DNA of 64,000 bases from an uncultured Aquimarina sp. (GTDB lineage: Bacteria; Bacteroidota; Bacteroidia; Flavobacteriales; Flavobacteriaceae), in contig CANNFM010000005.1 in assembly GCA_947503835.1 (NCBI GenBank), positions 1-64,000 of the forward strand, in the 5' to 3' direction. The position numbers and the translations under genes are program-made. A model generated the notes under the pieces. That model saw nothing but the letters and a program-made list of their open reading frames with translations, was not told where the DNA came from and made no database searches. Of the stretch, positions 51,873-61,089 are shown piece by piece (the first letter of the stretch is position 1; every line of letters starts with the position of its first letter).

Positions 51873-54398
51873 ATGAAAAAATTAAATCTAATTATTTCAG
51901 TAGTATTGCTATGCTTATTCTTTAGTAATGGCTACGCACAGGAGCAAAAAGGGATGTTTTATGCTACTATGCAAACCAGGGATGCCCAGGGGCTCAAAAT
52001 TGATCATCCCGAGGATATTAAAATTATTAGTTCCAATAATGGCTATAGTGCAGTAATGCTTAGTCATAATGCAGCTGAAGAACTGCATCATAAAGTATTG
52101 GTTCATGGACCTGGATTTATCTACGAAACTTCAGAAAAGAATGCACTTTCTTCAATCGGAAACATTAATAAAAAGTCGGCTAGGACGCAAAGAGCTGTTT
52201 TTTCAATTACACAAGACGCATTAGTAAGACAAAGTCTTGATTTGGTGAACAATTTTAATATTGCCAATCAAATTCAGGAATTAGAGGATTATGGATCACG
52301 ATATCATACCACTAATAGTGCAAGACAAGCTGTTTTGGATTTAAAAACGAAATGGGAAGGTTTAGCTGCAGGGCGTAGTGATGTATCAGTAAGAATTGTG
52401 AATCACACAAGTACTAATATGCCTTCAGTAGTGATGACTATAACCGGAACACAAGAACCAGATGAATTCGTAATTATTGGAGGGCACATTGATTCTACTG
52501 CTAGAGGTGGTAATAGTAACAATGCTCCTGGAGCCGATGATAATGCATCAGGTATTGCTACAATCACTGAAGCGGCTCGAGTGCTGTTTTCAATGAATTT
52601 TAAGCCTAAAAGAACGATGGAATTTATGGCCTTTGCTGCAGAAGAAGTTGGACTTAGAGGGTCTAAAGAAATTGCTGAAGATTATAAAAGGCGTAACGTA
52701 AATGTAGTAAGCTATATGCAATTAGATATGACTAATTACAAAGGCTCTACAAACGATATTTATGTGTCAACAGATTCTTATAATGACGATACTCTAAATG
52801 ATTTTTTAATAGAATTGATGAACTATTATAATGCATCAGGAACACATAAACTTACTTATGGGACTTCTCAATGTAATTATGGTTGTTCTGATCACTATAG
52901 TTGGGCACAGCAGGGATATGATGTAGCATTTCCTTTTGAAGCTTCTTTTAATCAAAGTAACCCTAATATTCATACCACCAGAGATACTTTTGATCGTTCA
53001 CCAACACCTAATGCTACTCATGCAGCCAAATTTGCAAAGCTAGCCCTGGAGTATTTAATTGAAATCTCAAATGGCGTAACTGGCGGTGGACCTACACCTA
53101 GTGAGTGTACAACAGCTATTTCTGCTTTTCCTTATAAGCAAGGGTTCGAGGGATCCATTGGTTCATGGAAACAAGCGACAAACGATGATTTAAACTGGAC
53201 TATCGATTCTAACGGAACTCCATCAAATGGAACGGGACCAAGTAGTGCTGCAGAAGGATCTTCTTATATCTATGTTGAAGCTTCTGGTGATGGAACCGGG
53301 TTTCCTAATAAAAGAGCAATACTTAATTCTCCTTGTTTTAGTCTAAGTACATTATCAAATCCGAGTTTAGCTTTTAAATATCATATGCAAGGGGATGCAG
53401 TAGGTAATTTATCTGTTGAAGCAAGTACAGATAATGGGGGTACGTGGACTAATGTTTTTAGTAAATCTGGATCTCAAGGCAGTAACTGGAATACAGCTAG
53501 CATTGATCTTTCTTCTTATCAAAGCGCTCCTGTGCAGCTTAGATTTAATGCAGTAACAGGAAATAGCTGGCAAGGTGATATTACTATTGATGATGTACGT
53601 GTTGGAGAATCTGTAGTAGATCCGGGACCAGGTAACTGTGATTCTTTAGATTTTAATGCTCTAACTATTACATCTTTTGCCAATCAAGATAATGCAGGGG
53701 ATTACTCAGTTGTAAATGGAGGTGCCGGATTATCTTTGCAAAATAATACATGGAAATCTGTATCCCTAAATTATACAGTAACTGCATCAACAGTTATAGA
53801 ATTTGATTTTAGTAGTTCTTCTCAGGGAGAAATTCATGCTATTGGTTTCGAAAATGATAATACGTTAACCGCAAATAGATATTTTAAAGTACATGGTACT
53901 CAAAATTACGGAGTAACAAACTATGATAATTATTCTAGTGGTACAAAAAGGTATACTATTCCGGTAGGAGATTTCTATACAGGTAATATGAATCGATTAG
54001 TGTTTACAAACGATAATGATGCAGGAAGCGGTAATACCTCTATTTTCTCTAATATAAAGATTTATGAAGGTTCTTGTGGTAGATCTGTGAAAGCCATAGA
54101 TTTTGGTTCGATTACTCCAGTATTAGGAAATACAAAAGAAGGGATTTTATCTACAGTAACTATAGGTCCTAATCCGACAACAAATAATTTTGTAATTAAT
54201 GTAGCAAATAAAGCTACTGCTAATACTGTAACTGCTTTTATTTACTCAATTTCAGGAAAAAGAATATCTAAAATTCAATTGAGTAATGGGGTCAATAAGG
54301 TGTCGGCTAAAAAATTATCTCTAAAATCAGGGATATATCTTATCGAATTTGAAACAAAAGGAGAAGAAACCGTAACAAAAAAAATAGTGATTCAATAA
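51873..54398 (+). CDS. Secreted M28 peptidase with MAM-like domain and type IX sorting domain
   Basis: The 841-residue product has a signal peptide (LIISVVLLCLFFSNGYAQ) and an M28 zinc peptidase domain (about 150-395). That domain has GGHIDS (His205, Asp207), GADDNASG (Asp222/223), AEEVGL (Glu257/258) and NIHTTRDT. A MAM/concanavalin-like domain follows (about 412-585, GFEGSIGSWKQ to ITIDDVRVGE), then a second beta domain (about 595-740). The C-terminus is a type A T9SS sorting domain (VTIGPNPTTNNFVINV, SGIYLIEFETKGEETVTKKI). It should pass through the outer membrane via the PorV-linked type IX system and be anchored or released. Confidence 0.94.
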   Translation: MKKLNLIISVVLLCLFFSNGYAQEQKGMFYATMQTRDAQGLKIDHPEDIKIISSNNGYSAVMLSHNAAEELHHKVLVHGPGFIYETSEKNALSSIGNINKKSARTQRAVFSITQDALVRQSLDLVNNFNIANQIQELEDYGSRYHTTNSARQAVLDLKTKWEGLAAGRSDVSVRIVNHTSTNMPSVVMTITGTQEPDEFVIIGGHIDSTARGGNSNNAPGADDNASGIATITEAARVLFSMNFKPKRTMEFMAFAAEEVGLRGSKEIAEDYKRRNVNVVSYMQLDMTNYKGSTNDIYVSTDSYNDDTLNDFLIELMNYYNASGTHKLTYGTSQCNYGCSDHYSWAQQGYDVAFPFEASFNQSNPNIHTTRDTFDRSPTPNATHAAKFAKLALEYLIEISNGVTGGGPTPSECTTAISAFPYKQGFEGSIGSWKQATNDDLNWTIDSNGTPSNGTGPSSAAEGSSYIYVEASGDGTGFPNKRAILNSPCFSLSTLSNPSLAFKYHMQGDAVGNLSVEASTDNGGTWTNVFSKSGSQGSNWNTASIDLSSYQSAPVQLRFNAVTGNSWQGDITIDDVRVGESVVDPGPGNCDSLDFNALTITSFANQDNAGDYSVVNGGAGLSLQNNTWKSVSLNYTVTASTVIEFDFSSSSQGEIHAIGFENDNTLTANRYFKVHGTQNYGVTNYDNYSSGTKRYTIPVGDFYTGNMNRLVFTNDNDAGSGNTSIFSNIKIYEGSCGRSVKAIDFGSITPVLGNTKEGILSTVTIGPNPTTNNFVINVANKATANTVTAFIYSISGKRISKIQLSNGVNKVSAKKLSLKSGIYLIEFETKGEETVTKKIVIQ

Positions 54399-54415
54399 AA
54401 TTAAATGACAACAAT

Positions 54416-54449
54416 AAAGGTGCTTCAATATAACTGAAGCACCTTTTTT
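54416..54449 (+). terminator. Intrinsic terminator after the T9SS M28 peptidase
   Basis: AAAGGTGCTTCA pairs with TGAAGCACCTTT around ATATAAC, followed by a T-run. Confidence 0.8.
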
Positions 54450-54472
54450 ATTCAATCTTTAGATCTTAAGAA

Positions 54473-56494
54473 TTATTTGATCAACCCGGCACGTTTTAAT
54501 AAAGCTTCTGGCTTCGGTTCTTGTCCTCTAAAACGCTTATATAATATCATTGGATTTTCAGTACCTCCCTTGGATAACACATTTTCCTTAAATTTAGTAG
54601 CCACTTCTTTATTAAAGATTCCATTTTCTTTAAAATGCTCGAAAGCATCTGCATCTAATACTTCTGCCCATTTGTAAGAGTAATAACCTGCAGAGTATCC
54701 ACCTTGAAATATATGCGAAAAAGCCGTACTCATACAGTTTTCTGCTACATCGGGATAAAATGAGGTTTTAGTAAATACTTTTTTTTCATGCTCCTTTACA
54801 TCTTTAATTGCACTAGGATCTTCACTATGCCACGCCATATCTAATAAGCCAAAACTTAATTGACGAAGTGTAGCCATGCCTTCCATAAAAGTAGCAGATT
54901 CTTTAATCTTTTTAACTAATTCCATTGGGATCACTTCACCGGTTTCATAATGTTTGGCAAATAATTCTAAAGCTTCTTTTTCATAACACCAGTTTTCTAG
55001 TACTTGGCTTGGTAGTTCTACAAAGTCCCAATACACACTAGTTCCTGATAGGCCTGGATAAGTAGTATTAGCTAGTATGCCATGTAAAGCATGACCAAAC
55101 TCATGAAATAATGTTGTAACTTCATTAAATGTTAGTAACGAAGGTTTGCTGGGAGTTGGTTTTGTGAAATTGCAAACAATAGAAACATGAGGTCTAACAT
55201 TTTCACCACTTTTTTTCATTTGGGATTTATAAGATGTCATCCATGCACCATTTCGTTTACCTAGGCGTGGATGAAAATCTGCGTAGAATAGCGATATAAA
55301 GTTTCCTTCTGTGTCTGTTACATTATATGTCTTTACTTCATTATGATATTTGTCGATGGTATCGGTTTCTTCAAATTGAAGGCCGAATAGTTTAGAAGCA
55401 ATAGTAAATACCCCATTAATTACATTCTCTAGTTTGAAATAAGGTTTTAATTGCTCATCGTCTAAATCGAAAAGTTTCTGCTTTAATTTTTCTGTGTAAT
55501 AGGCACTATCCCATTTTTGAAGTTGATCAATGTTATCAAGATCTTTTGCAAAAGCTTCTAGTTCTTTAAATTCTCTTTCGGCTGCAGGTTTTGCTTTTTC
55601 CAGAATTTCATTTAAAAATGAAAATACTTTGTCTGGGGTTTCTGCCATTCTTTCTTCAAGAATATAATGTGCATGAGATTTGTATCCTAACAACTGGGCA
55701 CGTTTATATCTTAGGTTGGCTATTTTAAGAACAGTATCTTGATTATCAAGATCGTCACTATGAAAACCTTTCGATCCAAATGCAAGGGCTAATTTTTTAC
55801 GTAGCTGTCTATTATCTGCATAGGTCATAAAAGGGACATAACTTGGGTAATCCAAAGTAATCATCCAGCCATCTTTGCCTTTTGCTTCAGCCATAGCTTT
55901 TGCAGCTTCTTTAGCTCCATCAGGAAGACCATCTACATCGGATTCATTAGTAAGTAACATTTCAAATTTATTAGTCTCTGCTAAAACATTTTCACCAAAT
56001 TTCAATTTAAGCTTAGAAAGTTCTTTATCTATTTCTCTTAAATTTTCTTTTTTCTCTGCTGCAAGATTGGCACCATTTCTTGAAAACGATTTATACTTTT
56101 TTTCAAGAAGTGTATATTGCTCGGGTGTAAGGTTTAATTTTTTTCTTTGCTGATAAACGAGTTCGATTCTTTTAAATAACTCCTGGTTAAGATTAATGTC
56201 ATTTTCATACTCTGCGATAATCGGAGAGATTTCTTGCGCTATTTTTTGGATTTCCTCATTGGTTTCGGCACTATTCAAATTAAAAAATACACTGGTAACT
56301 CTATCTAGCAATTCACCACTATAATCTAGCGCTTCTATAGTGTTTAGAAACGATGGTTCCTCAGGATTGGCTACTATTGCATCAACCTCATTTTTGGCAA
56401 TAGATATGCCATTTTTAATTGCAGGTAAAAAATGTTCTGTTTTTATTTTTGAAAATGGCGAAGCATCAAATGGTACTAATAATGAATTGTTCAT
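54473..56494 (-). CDS. M3-family metallopeptidase (oligopeptidase A / Dcp-like)
   Basis: The 673-residue cytosolic peptidase has the zinc motif in LFHEFGHALHGI (His464, Glu465, His468), with the third ligand Glu in the VELPSQVLENW segment. The M3 signature HFKENG...GGTENPMILYKRFRGQEP closes the protein. The N-terminal LLVPFDASPFSKIKTEHFLPAIK matches Dcp/PrlC-type enzymes. It cuts short peptides in the cytosol. It converges with the secreted M28 gene and reads away from the 564-base gap holding the small-RNA candidates. Confidence 0.93.
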   Translation of the reverse strand: MNNSLLVPFDASPFSKIKTEHFLPAIKNGISIAKNEVDAIVANPEEPSFLNTIEALDYSGELLDRVTSVFFNLNSAETNEEIQKIAQEISPIIAEYENDINLNQELFKRIELVYQQRKKLNLTPEQYTLLEKKYKSFSRNGANLAAEKKENLREIDKELSKLKLKFGENVLAETNKFEMLLTNESDVDGLPDGAKEAAKAMAEAKGKDGWMITLDYPSYVPFMTYADNRQLRKKLALAFGSKGFHSDDLDNQDTVLKIANLRYKRAQLLGYKSHAHYILEERMAETPDKVFSFLNEILEKAKPAAEREFKELEAFAKDLDNIDQLQKWDSAYYTEKLKQKLFDLDDEQLKPYFKLENVINGVFTIASKLFGLQFEETDTIDKYHNEVKTYNVTDTEGNFISLFYADFHPRLGKRNGAWMTSYKSQMKKSGENVRPHVSIVCNFTKPTPSKPSLLTFNEVTTLFHEFGHALHGILANTTYPGLSGTSVYWDFVELPSQVLENWCYEKEALELFAKHYETGEVIPMELVKKIKESATFMEGMATLRQLSFGLLDMAWHSEDPSAIKDVKEHEKKVFTKTSFYPDVAENCMSTAFSHIFQGGYSAGYYSYKWAEVLDADAFEHFKENGIFNKEVATKFKENVLSKGGTENPMILYKRFRGQEPKPEALLKRAGLIK

Positions 56495-56613
56495 TGTTAT
56501 TATGATATTTAATCTTTTATTAATTATATGCTTTATGTCGAAAAAATTAACCTTTTGTCGAAAATTGTGATTATGATTTTATCTGTTTTTACCCTAACTA
56601 ACTTTTATACCAA

Positions 56614-56757
56614 TACATTTGACTTGGTTTATTAGTGATGGTCTGGCAATGAGAAGCGAGTCATTATTTTTATCTGGGGTATGGATATTAATATGTATTT
56701 TCAAAGCATAGACCAAATATATTGAAAAGAGCTGCAAACATTGTAGCTCTTTTTTTT
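56614..56757 (+). ncRNA. Candidate small RNA, unit 1
   Basis: A TACATTTG -7 octamer (56614-56621) is followed by about 135 bases ending in a hairpin (AAAAGAGCT, CAA/TTG, AGCTCTTTTTTTT). The segment has GGTTT-N7-ATGGTCTGGCAATGA starting near 56627, which unit 2 repeats with changes. No TTG is found at the normal -33 spacing. A mini-ORF ATG-GTC-TGG-CAA-TGA lies 17 bases after the octamer. The T-run is longer on the plus strand, supporting this direction. Confidence 0.45.
56725..56757 (+). terminator. Intrinsic terminator of small-RNA unit 1
   Basis: AAAAGAGCT pairs with AGCTCTTTT, with an inner CAA/TTG stem. The T-run extends to 56757. On the minus strand the T-run is only four bases. Confidence 0.7.
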
Positions 56758-56889
56758 GTTTTTTTTCCGGAATACAACAATTCTGTCACTTTTTTTGATA
56801 AAAAATTACTTGTATAAAATAAAATTGTGTATTTCATCGGGTAAATACATGTTTTATCGAAAATTGTTAATAAGTTTTTCTTACTTTTA

Positions 56890-56919
56890 TTGTGTAATCA
56901 AAGTAAGGTTTTACCTTTG
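56890..56919 (+). promoter_or_regulatory. Complete flavobacterial promoter of small-RNA unit 2
   Basis: TTG at 56890-56892, a 19-base spacer, then TACCTTTG at 56912-56919. This fits TTG-N17-23-TAnnTTTG, the best two-part match noticed in the window. No ORF of gene size follows. Confidence 0.6.
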
Positions 56920-57050
56920 TTGTAGGTTTTAAGAGTATGGTCTTACTATGAATTTTTTGTGTAATATATTTAAGTTGGTTAATAAATATTGTTATATTCT
57001 TTTGTAAGGCCAGATATTTAAAAGAGTCACTGAAAAGTGGCTCTTTTTTT
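56920..57050 (+). ncRNA. Candidate small RNA, unit 2
   Basis: It runs from just after a complete promoter to a terminator at 57020-57050. Like unit 1, it has GGTTT-N7-ATGGTCT-NN-C-N-ATGA close to the 5' end (ATG at 56937). The four-codon mini-ORF reads ATG-GTC-TTA-CTA-TGA. Spacing from octamer to ATG is 18 bases versus 17 in unit 1, and total unit lengths are 140 and 144. I know no named RNA family that fits. Confidence 0.5.
57020..57050 (+). terminator. Intrinsic terminator of small-RNA unit 2
   Basis: AAAAGAGTCACT pairs with AGTGGCTCTTTT (one G-U pair) around GAAA, with a run of seven T. It might also serve purE on the minus strand, but the T-run there is short. Confidence 0.75.
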
Positions 57051-57058
57051 ATACCTAA

Positions 57059-57544
57059 TTATTTCTTTATTTTTTTAGCACCTTCGATAACCTTTTGCTT
57101 TAATCCTTCTTTGTATACGATAACCTTGTCAAGAACACAAGTATCACTAGTACCAATGATTTGTGCAGCTAGGATCCCCGCGTTTAATGCTCCATCAAGA
57201 GCTACCGTAGCAACCGGCACTCCTCCTGGCATTTGTAAAATGGATAGTACAGAATCCCAACCATCTATAGAGTTACTGGATTTTACAGGAACACCAATTA
57301 TAGGTAAAGGAGATAATGAAGCGACCATACCTGGAAGATGAGCTGCACCACCAGCACCGGCTATGATTACTTTTATCCCTCTGGTGTGGGCATTTTTAGC
57401 GTAATCGAATAATTTTTCTGGAGTACGATGTGCAGAAACTATATCAACTTCTACTTCGATATCAAAACCTTGTAATACTTCTATGGCTTTTTCCATTACG
57501 GGCATGTCACTAGTGCTGCCCATTATAATTCCCACCTTGCTCAT
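57059..57544 (-). CDS. purE: 5-(carboxyamino)imidazole ribonucleotide mutase
   Basis: PurE rearranges N5-CAIR to CAIR in de novo purine synthesis. The 161-residue class I enzyme begins VGIIMGSTSDMPVMEKA, then DIEVEVDIVSAHRTPEKLFDYA, and has IIAGAGGAAHLPGMVASL and GVPVKSS. It is full length and lies 17 bases downstream of purK on the same strand, forming the standard purKE pair. Confidence 0.96.
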   Translation of the reverse strand: MSKVGIIMGSTSDMPVMEKAIEVLQGFDIEVEVDIVSAHRTPEKLFDYAKNAHTRGIKVIIAGAGGAAHLPGMVASLSPLPIIGVPVKSSNSIDGWDSVLSILQMPGGVPVATVALDGALNAGILAAQIIGTSDTCVLDKVIVYKEGLKQKVIEGAKKIKK

Positions 57545-57561
57545 TGCGTTATTAATTATGA

Positions 57562-58719
57562 TTATTTACTTATTACTTTAATAGTTTTCTTTACTTTTTC
57601 TGCAATTTTTCTTGCTTCGTTAATATCTTCATGAACAATAGTTACATGTCCCATCTTTCTAAAGGGCCTTGTTTGCTTTTTGCCATAAATATGGGGTGTA
57701 ACTCCATTCATTTTCATGATTTCTTCAATATTCTTATACAACACATCACCCGAATGACCTTCATCACCAACAAGGTTTACCATAATGCCACCTACTTTAC
57801 TTGCAGTATCACCTAGTGGTAAATCCAAAATAGCTCTGATATGTTGTTCGAATTGGTTAGTGTAACTTGCTTCAATACTATAATGGCCGCTGTTATGAGG
57901 CCTTGGAGCTACTTCGTTAACTAAAATTTTATCATTTTTAGTTAAAAATAGTTCAACAGCTAATATACCTACGTGCTCAAATGCTTTAGATACTTTTTTA
58001 GCCACTTTAATTGCTTCTTCTGCTATTTTAGTATCAATTCTAGCTGGGCAGATAACGTATTCAACTTGGTTAGCTTCGGGATGAAATTCCATCTCAACTA
58101 CTGGATATGTCTTAATTTCCCCTTGTGGATTACGAGCAACAATTACTGCTAATTCGTTTTTATAATCAACCAATTCTTCAATAATACATTCCACATCGGG
58201 TAATTTAGCTAAGTCGGCTCCTGATTTTACGATAGAAACTCCTTTGCCGTCATATCCTCCCTGAGTACTTTTCCAAACAAAAGGTAATTTCATTTTACTA
58301 CTAGTAATACCTTCAGTAAGATGAGCTTTATTAGAAAACCGAATAAATTTTGCTGTTGGGATCCCATTTTCTTTATAAAAAAGTTTTTGTTTTCCCTTAT
58401 TTTGTATGTTTTCCAAGGTTTTTGCACTTGGATATACTTTTTTTCCTTCTTTTTCGAGTTGTGCTAAAGCTTTTATATTTACCGTCTCAATTTCGAAAGT
58501 GAGGACATCTACTTTTTTTCCAAAATTATACACTGTTTCATAATCCATAAGATTACCCAATTGAAAGTAATCACAACCAATTTTGCACGGGGCATTTGGA
58601 TTTGGGTCAAGAACATAGGTTTGGATATCATATTTTCGGGTGTCATACAACATCATTTTACCTAGTTGTCCACCTCCTAAAATTCCTAATTTAAAGTCTG
58701 AAGAGAAAAAGTTTGCCAT
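57562..58719 (-). CDS. purK: N5-carboxyaminoimidazole ribonucleotide synthase
   Basis: PurK attaches bicarbonate to AIR using ATP, giving the PurE substrate. The 385-residue ATP-grasp protein starts KLGILGGGQLGKMMLYD, then FEIETVNIKALAQLEKEG. It continues with NKGKQKLFYKENGIPTAKF, WKSTQGGYDGKGVSIV, EVAPRPHNSGHYSIEA and GVTPHIYGKKQTRPFRKMGH. It is divergent from the hpt-adk gene. A TAAATTTG octamer lies on the minus strand at 58731-58738, eleven bases before its ATG. Confidence 0.96.
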   Translation of the reverse strand: MANFFSSDFKLGILGGGQLGKMMLYDTRKYDIQTYVLDPNPNAPCKIGCDYFQLGNLMDYETVYNFGKKVDVLTFEIETVNIKALAQLEKEGKKVYPSAKTLENIQNKGKQKLFYKENGIPTAKFIRFSNKAHLTEGITSSKMKLPFVWKSTQGGYDGKGVSIVKSGADLAKLPDVECIIEELVDYKNELAVIVARNPQGEIKTYPVVEMEFHPEANQVEYVICPARIDTKIAEEAIKVAKKVSKAFEHVGILAVELFLTKNDKILVNEVAPRPHNSGHYSIEASYTNQFEQHIRAILDLPLGDTASKVGGIMVNLVGDEGHSGDVLYKNIEEIMKMNGVTPHIYGKKQTRPFRKMGHVTIVHEDINEARKIAEKVKKTIKVISK

Positions 58720-58730
58720 TATTGGGGTTT

Positions 58731-58738
58731 CAAATTTA
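58731..58738 (-). promoter_or_regulatory. -7 element (TAAATTTG) for purK-purE
   Basis: It matches TAnnTTTG on the minus strand, 11 bases before the purK ATG. The nearest upstream TTG leaves a 25-base spacer, slightly long. Confidence 0.45.
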
Positions 58739-58834
58739 CCTTAAAGGACAAAAATAATTTTTTCAAAAGGAATAACCATAATAATACAAGGTAAATGCAA
58801 TGCTTAAACTTTTATAAGTCTTATTTGTAATCAC

Positions 58835-58842
58835 TATCTTTG
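58835..58842 (+). promoter_or_regulatory. -7 element (TATCTTTG) for the hpt-adk-obgE transcript
   Basis: It matches TAnnTTTG and is 42 bases before the chosen ATG (58885). No correctly spaced TTG was found. Confidence 0.4.
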
Positions 58843-58884
58843 CCGCTTTAAACTAAAAGCTAGGACTTGGCAAGTAATAATGCA

Positions 58885-59991
58885 ATGATAAAACTACACG
58901 ATTTACAGTTTGTTCCTTTTATTTCTGAGGATGAAATAATGGCAGCTATTGATGCGGTTTCTGCGAAGTTAAATAATGATCTTGCAGATAAAAATCCACT
59001 GTTTATCGGTGTGTTAAATGGTGCTTTTATGTTTGCTTCAGAAATACTTAAACGTTTTGACCATAATTGTGAAGTAAGTTTTGTGAAATTATCATCATAT
59101 CAAGGAACCGAAACTACACATCAGGTTAATGAATTAATAGGTTTAGATGAAGAAATTTCGGATAGAACAGTTGTAATTATAGAAGACATCGTAGATACTG
59201 GTAATACCGTCGAGGTTTTATCTGAGTTATTAGAAAATATGGGTTGCAAAGAATTTAAAATAGCTACTCTGTTCTTTAAATCTGAAGCATACACAAAACA
59301 AATTAATATTGACTACTACGGGATTGAAATCCCTAATCGATTTATTGTAGGATATGGATTAGACTATGATGGTTTAGGTCGTAATCTTACAGAAGTATAC
59401 CAATTAAAAACAACTAACATGACAAATTTGGTGTTATTCGGCCCTCCGGGAGCAGGAAAAGGAACACAAGCAGAAGTTTTAAAAAAGAAATACAATCTGG
59501 TACATATCTCAACAGGAGATGTGTTTAGATATAACATAAAAAATGCTACAGAACTTGGTACCTTAGCAAAGTCCTATATTGATAAGGGACAGCTAGTACC
59601 CGATGAGGTAACCATTAATATGCTTAATGCCGAGGTGGATAAAAATCCAAATGCCCAAGGTTTTATTTTTGACGGATTTCCCAGAACCGAAGCACAAGCA
59701 GATTCATTAGCCGAATTATTATCCTCTAAAGGAACAGAAGTTAGTGCTATGGTAGCCCTAGAAGTTGATGATGAAGTATTGGTACAACGATTGTTAGAAA
59801 GAGGAAAAACATCTGGAAGGCCAGACGATGCAGACGAAGGAGTAATACGTAATCGTATTAAAGTATATTATAAAGAAACTGCAATATTGAAAAACTATTA
59901 CCAAAAACAAGATAAGTATTTTGGTGTAGACGGAGTGGGGGAAATCGACGAAATTACCGAGCGGTTGAGTCAAGTAATAGATAAGCTATAG
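58885..59991 (+). CDS. Fused hypoxanthine phosphoribosyltransferase-adenylate kinase
   Basis: The 368-residue protein joins two purine enzymes. Residues 1-178 are a phosphoribosyltransferase with FIGVLNGAFMFASEIL and VVIIEDIVDTGNTVEVL (PRPP loop) and a C-terminal GYGLDYDGLGRNLTEVY. Residues 179-368 are adenylate kinase, with FGPPGAGKGTQAEVL (Walker A from 185), STGDVFRYNI, FDGFPRTEAQAD and GRPDDADEGVIRNRI. The kinase lacks the LID zinc segment. An internal ATG (codon 179, base 59419) stands exactly at the kinase start, so separate translation is possible. Start 58885 is preferred over a TTG at 58867. The fusion would couple IMP/GMP salvage with ADP/ATP balance. Confidence 0.93.
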   Translation: MIKLHDLQFVPFISEDEIMAAIDAVSAKLNNDLADKNPLFIGVLNGAFMFASEILKRFDHNCEVSFVKLSSYQGTETTHQVNELIGLDEEISDRTVVIIEDIVDTGNTVEVLSELLENMGCKEFKIATLFFKSEAYTKQINIDYYGIEIPNRFIVGYGLDYDGLGRNLTEVYQLKTTNMTNLVLFGPPGAGKGTQAEVLKKKYNLVHISTGDVFRYNIKNATELGTLAKSYIDKGQLVPDEVTINMLNAEVDKNPNAQGFIFDGFPRTEAQADSLAELLSSKGTEVSAMVALEVDDEVLVQRLLERGKTSGRPDDADEGVIRNRIKVYYKETAILKNYYQKQDKYFGVDGVGEIDEITERLSQVIDKL

Positions 59992-59997
59992 TGTATT

Positions 59998-60064
59998 ATC
60001 CTGGCAAAAGCTGGGATCTTTCTAATTAGAATTATAATAATAAAATCCTAGCTTTTGCCAGGAT
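59998..60064 (+). repeat. Long stem-loop between hpt-adk and obgE
   Basis: ATCCTGGCAAAAGCTGGGAT at 59998-60017 pairs with ATCCTAGCTTTTGCCAGGAT at 60045-60064, 19 of 20 bases, around a 27-base AT-rich loop. It starts 7 bases after the adk stop and ends 15 bases before the obgE ATG. There is no T-run, so it is more likely an intercistronic or REP-type element than a terminator. Confidence 0.7.
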
Positions 60065-60079
60065 GATAGAAAGTGAATT

Positions 60080-61078
60080 ATGACAGAAGGAAATTTTGTA
60101 GACTATGTAAAATTACATGTAACTTCCGGAAACGGAGGTAAGGGATCTGTACATTTACATAGAGAGAAGTATATTACCAAAGGAGGCCCCGATGGAGGTG
60201 ATGGTGGACGTGGTGGTCATATTATTTTAAAAGGTAACTCTAATATGTGGACACTTCATCATCTTAAGTTTAAACGCCACTTAAGAGCAGAACACGGTGG
60301 TCATGGTAGTAAGAGTAGAAGTACTGGTGCTGATGGTGCAGATGTTTATGTTGATGTACCTTTAGGAACAGTAATTCGAGATACAGAAACTCAAAATATT
60401 ATTCAAGAAATTACCGAAGAGGGACAAGAATATATTGCTGCCAAAGGAGGAATGGGAGGTCGAGGGAATTGGCATTTTAAGAGCCCTACAAATCAAACGC
60501 CTCGTTATGCTCAACCAGGTATGGAAGGACAAGAATTTGATATCACTCTAGAACTTAAAATATTAGCAGATGTGGGGTTAGTAGGGTTTCCTAATGCAGG
60601 AAAATCTACATTATTATCTGTTATTACATCCGCAAAACCTAAAATTGCCGATTATGAGTTTACCACATTAAAACCAAATTTAGGAATTGTTGAATATCGT
60701 GATTTCCAGACTTTTGTAATGGCCGATATCCCCGGTATTATTGAAGGTGCTGCCGAAGGAAAAGGTATAGGTCATCGATTTTTACGTCATATTGAGCGTA
60801 ATTCTACATTACTGTTTTTGGTTCCTGCAGATGCACCCGATATCAAAGAACAATATGAAATCCTACTAGATGAATTACGTCGTTATAACCCAGATCTTTT
60901 AGATAAAGAGCGACTTGTCGCAATCTCTAAATGTGATATGTTGGATGAAGAGTTACAAGAAGAATTAAAAACCGAATTAGACGAGCAACTTAATGTACCA
61001 TATTTGTTTATTTCATCTGTTGCTCAACAAGGATTGCAGGAGTTGAAAGATAAGCTATGGAGAATGCTAAATGTTTAA
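60080..61078 (+). CDS. obgE: GTPase ObgE/CgtA
   Basis: Obg is an essential ribosome-assembly and stress GTPase. The 332-residue product has the glycine-rich Obg fold ([31 protein letters not shown], about 1-160). The GTPase domain follows, with [13 protein letters not shown] (G1), the switch region ending [21 protein letters not shown] (G3) and SKCDML (G4). It lacks the C-terminal OCT domain seen in some groups. It follows the hpt-adk gene across the long stem-loop. Confidence 0.95.
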   Translation: MTEGNFVDYVKLHVTSGNGGKGSVHLHREKYITKGGPDGGDGGRGGHIILKGNSNMWTLHHLKFKRHLRAEHGGHGSKSRSTGADGADVYVDVPLGTVIRDTETQNIIQEITEEGQEYIAAKGGMGGRGNWHFKSPTNQTPRYAQPGMEGQEFDITLELKILADVGLVGFPNAGKSTLLSVITSAKPKIADYEFTTLKPNLGIVEYRDFQTFVMADIPGIIEGAAEGKGIGHRFLRHIERNSTLLFLVPADAPDIKEQYEILLDELRRYNPDLLDKERLVAISKCDMLDEELQEELKTELDEQLNVPYLFISSVAQQGLQELKDKLWRMLNV

Positions 61079-61089
61079 TCAATAGTCAA

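Larger units (their letters stand above)
56495..57058. other. Gap holding two tandem promoter-terminator units
   Basis: This 564-base gap lies between two minus-strand genes (M3 peptidase start, purE end). Neither strand has a credible ORF. The plus strand shows two promoter-like octamers, each followed about 130 bases later by a hairpin terminator with a strong T-run, and a shared internal sequence. These are listed as separate candidate ncRNAs. Confidence 0.6.

Noticed and set aside
56949..57008. A 19-codon ORF within small-RNA unit 2 (starts MNFLCNIF)
   Set aside because: Very short, AT-rich and not mirrored in unit 1, unlike the shared four-codon mini-ORF.
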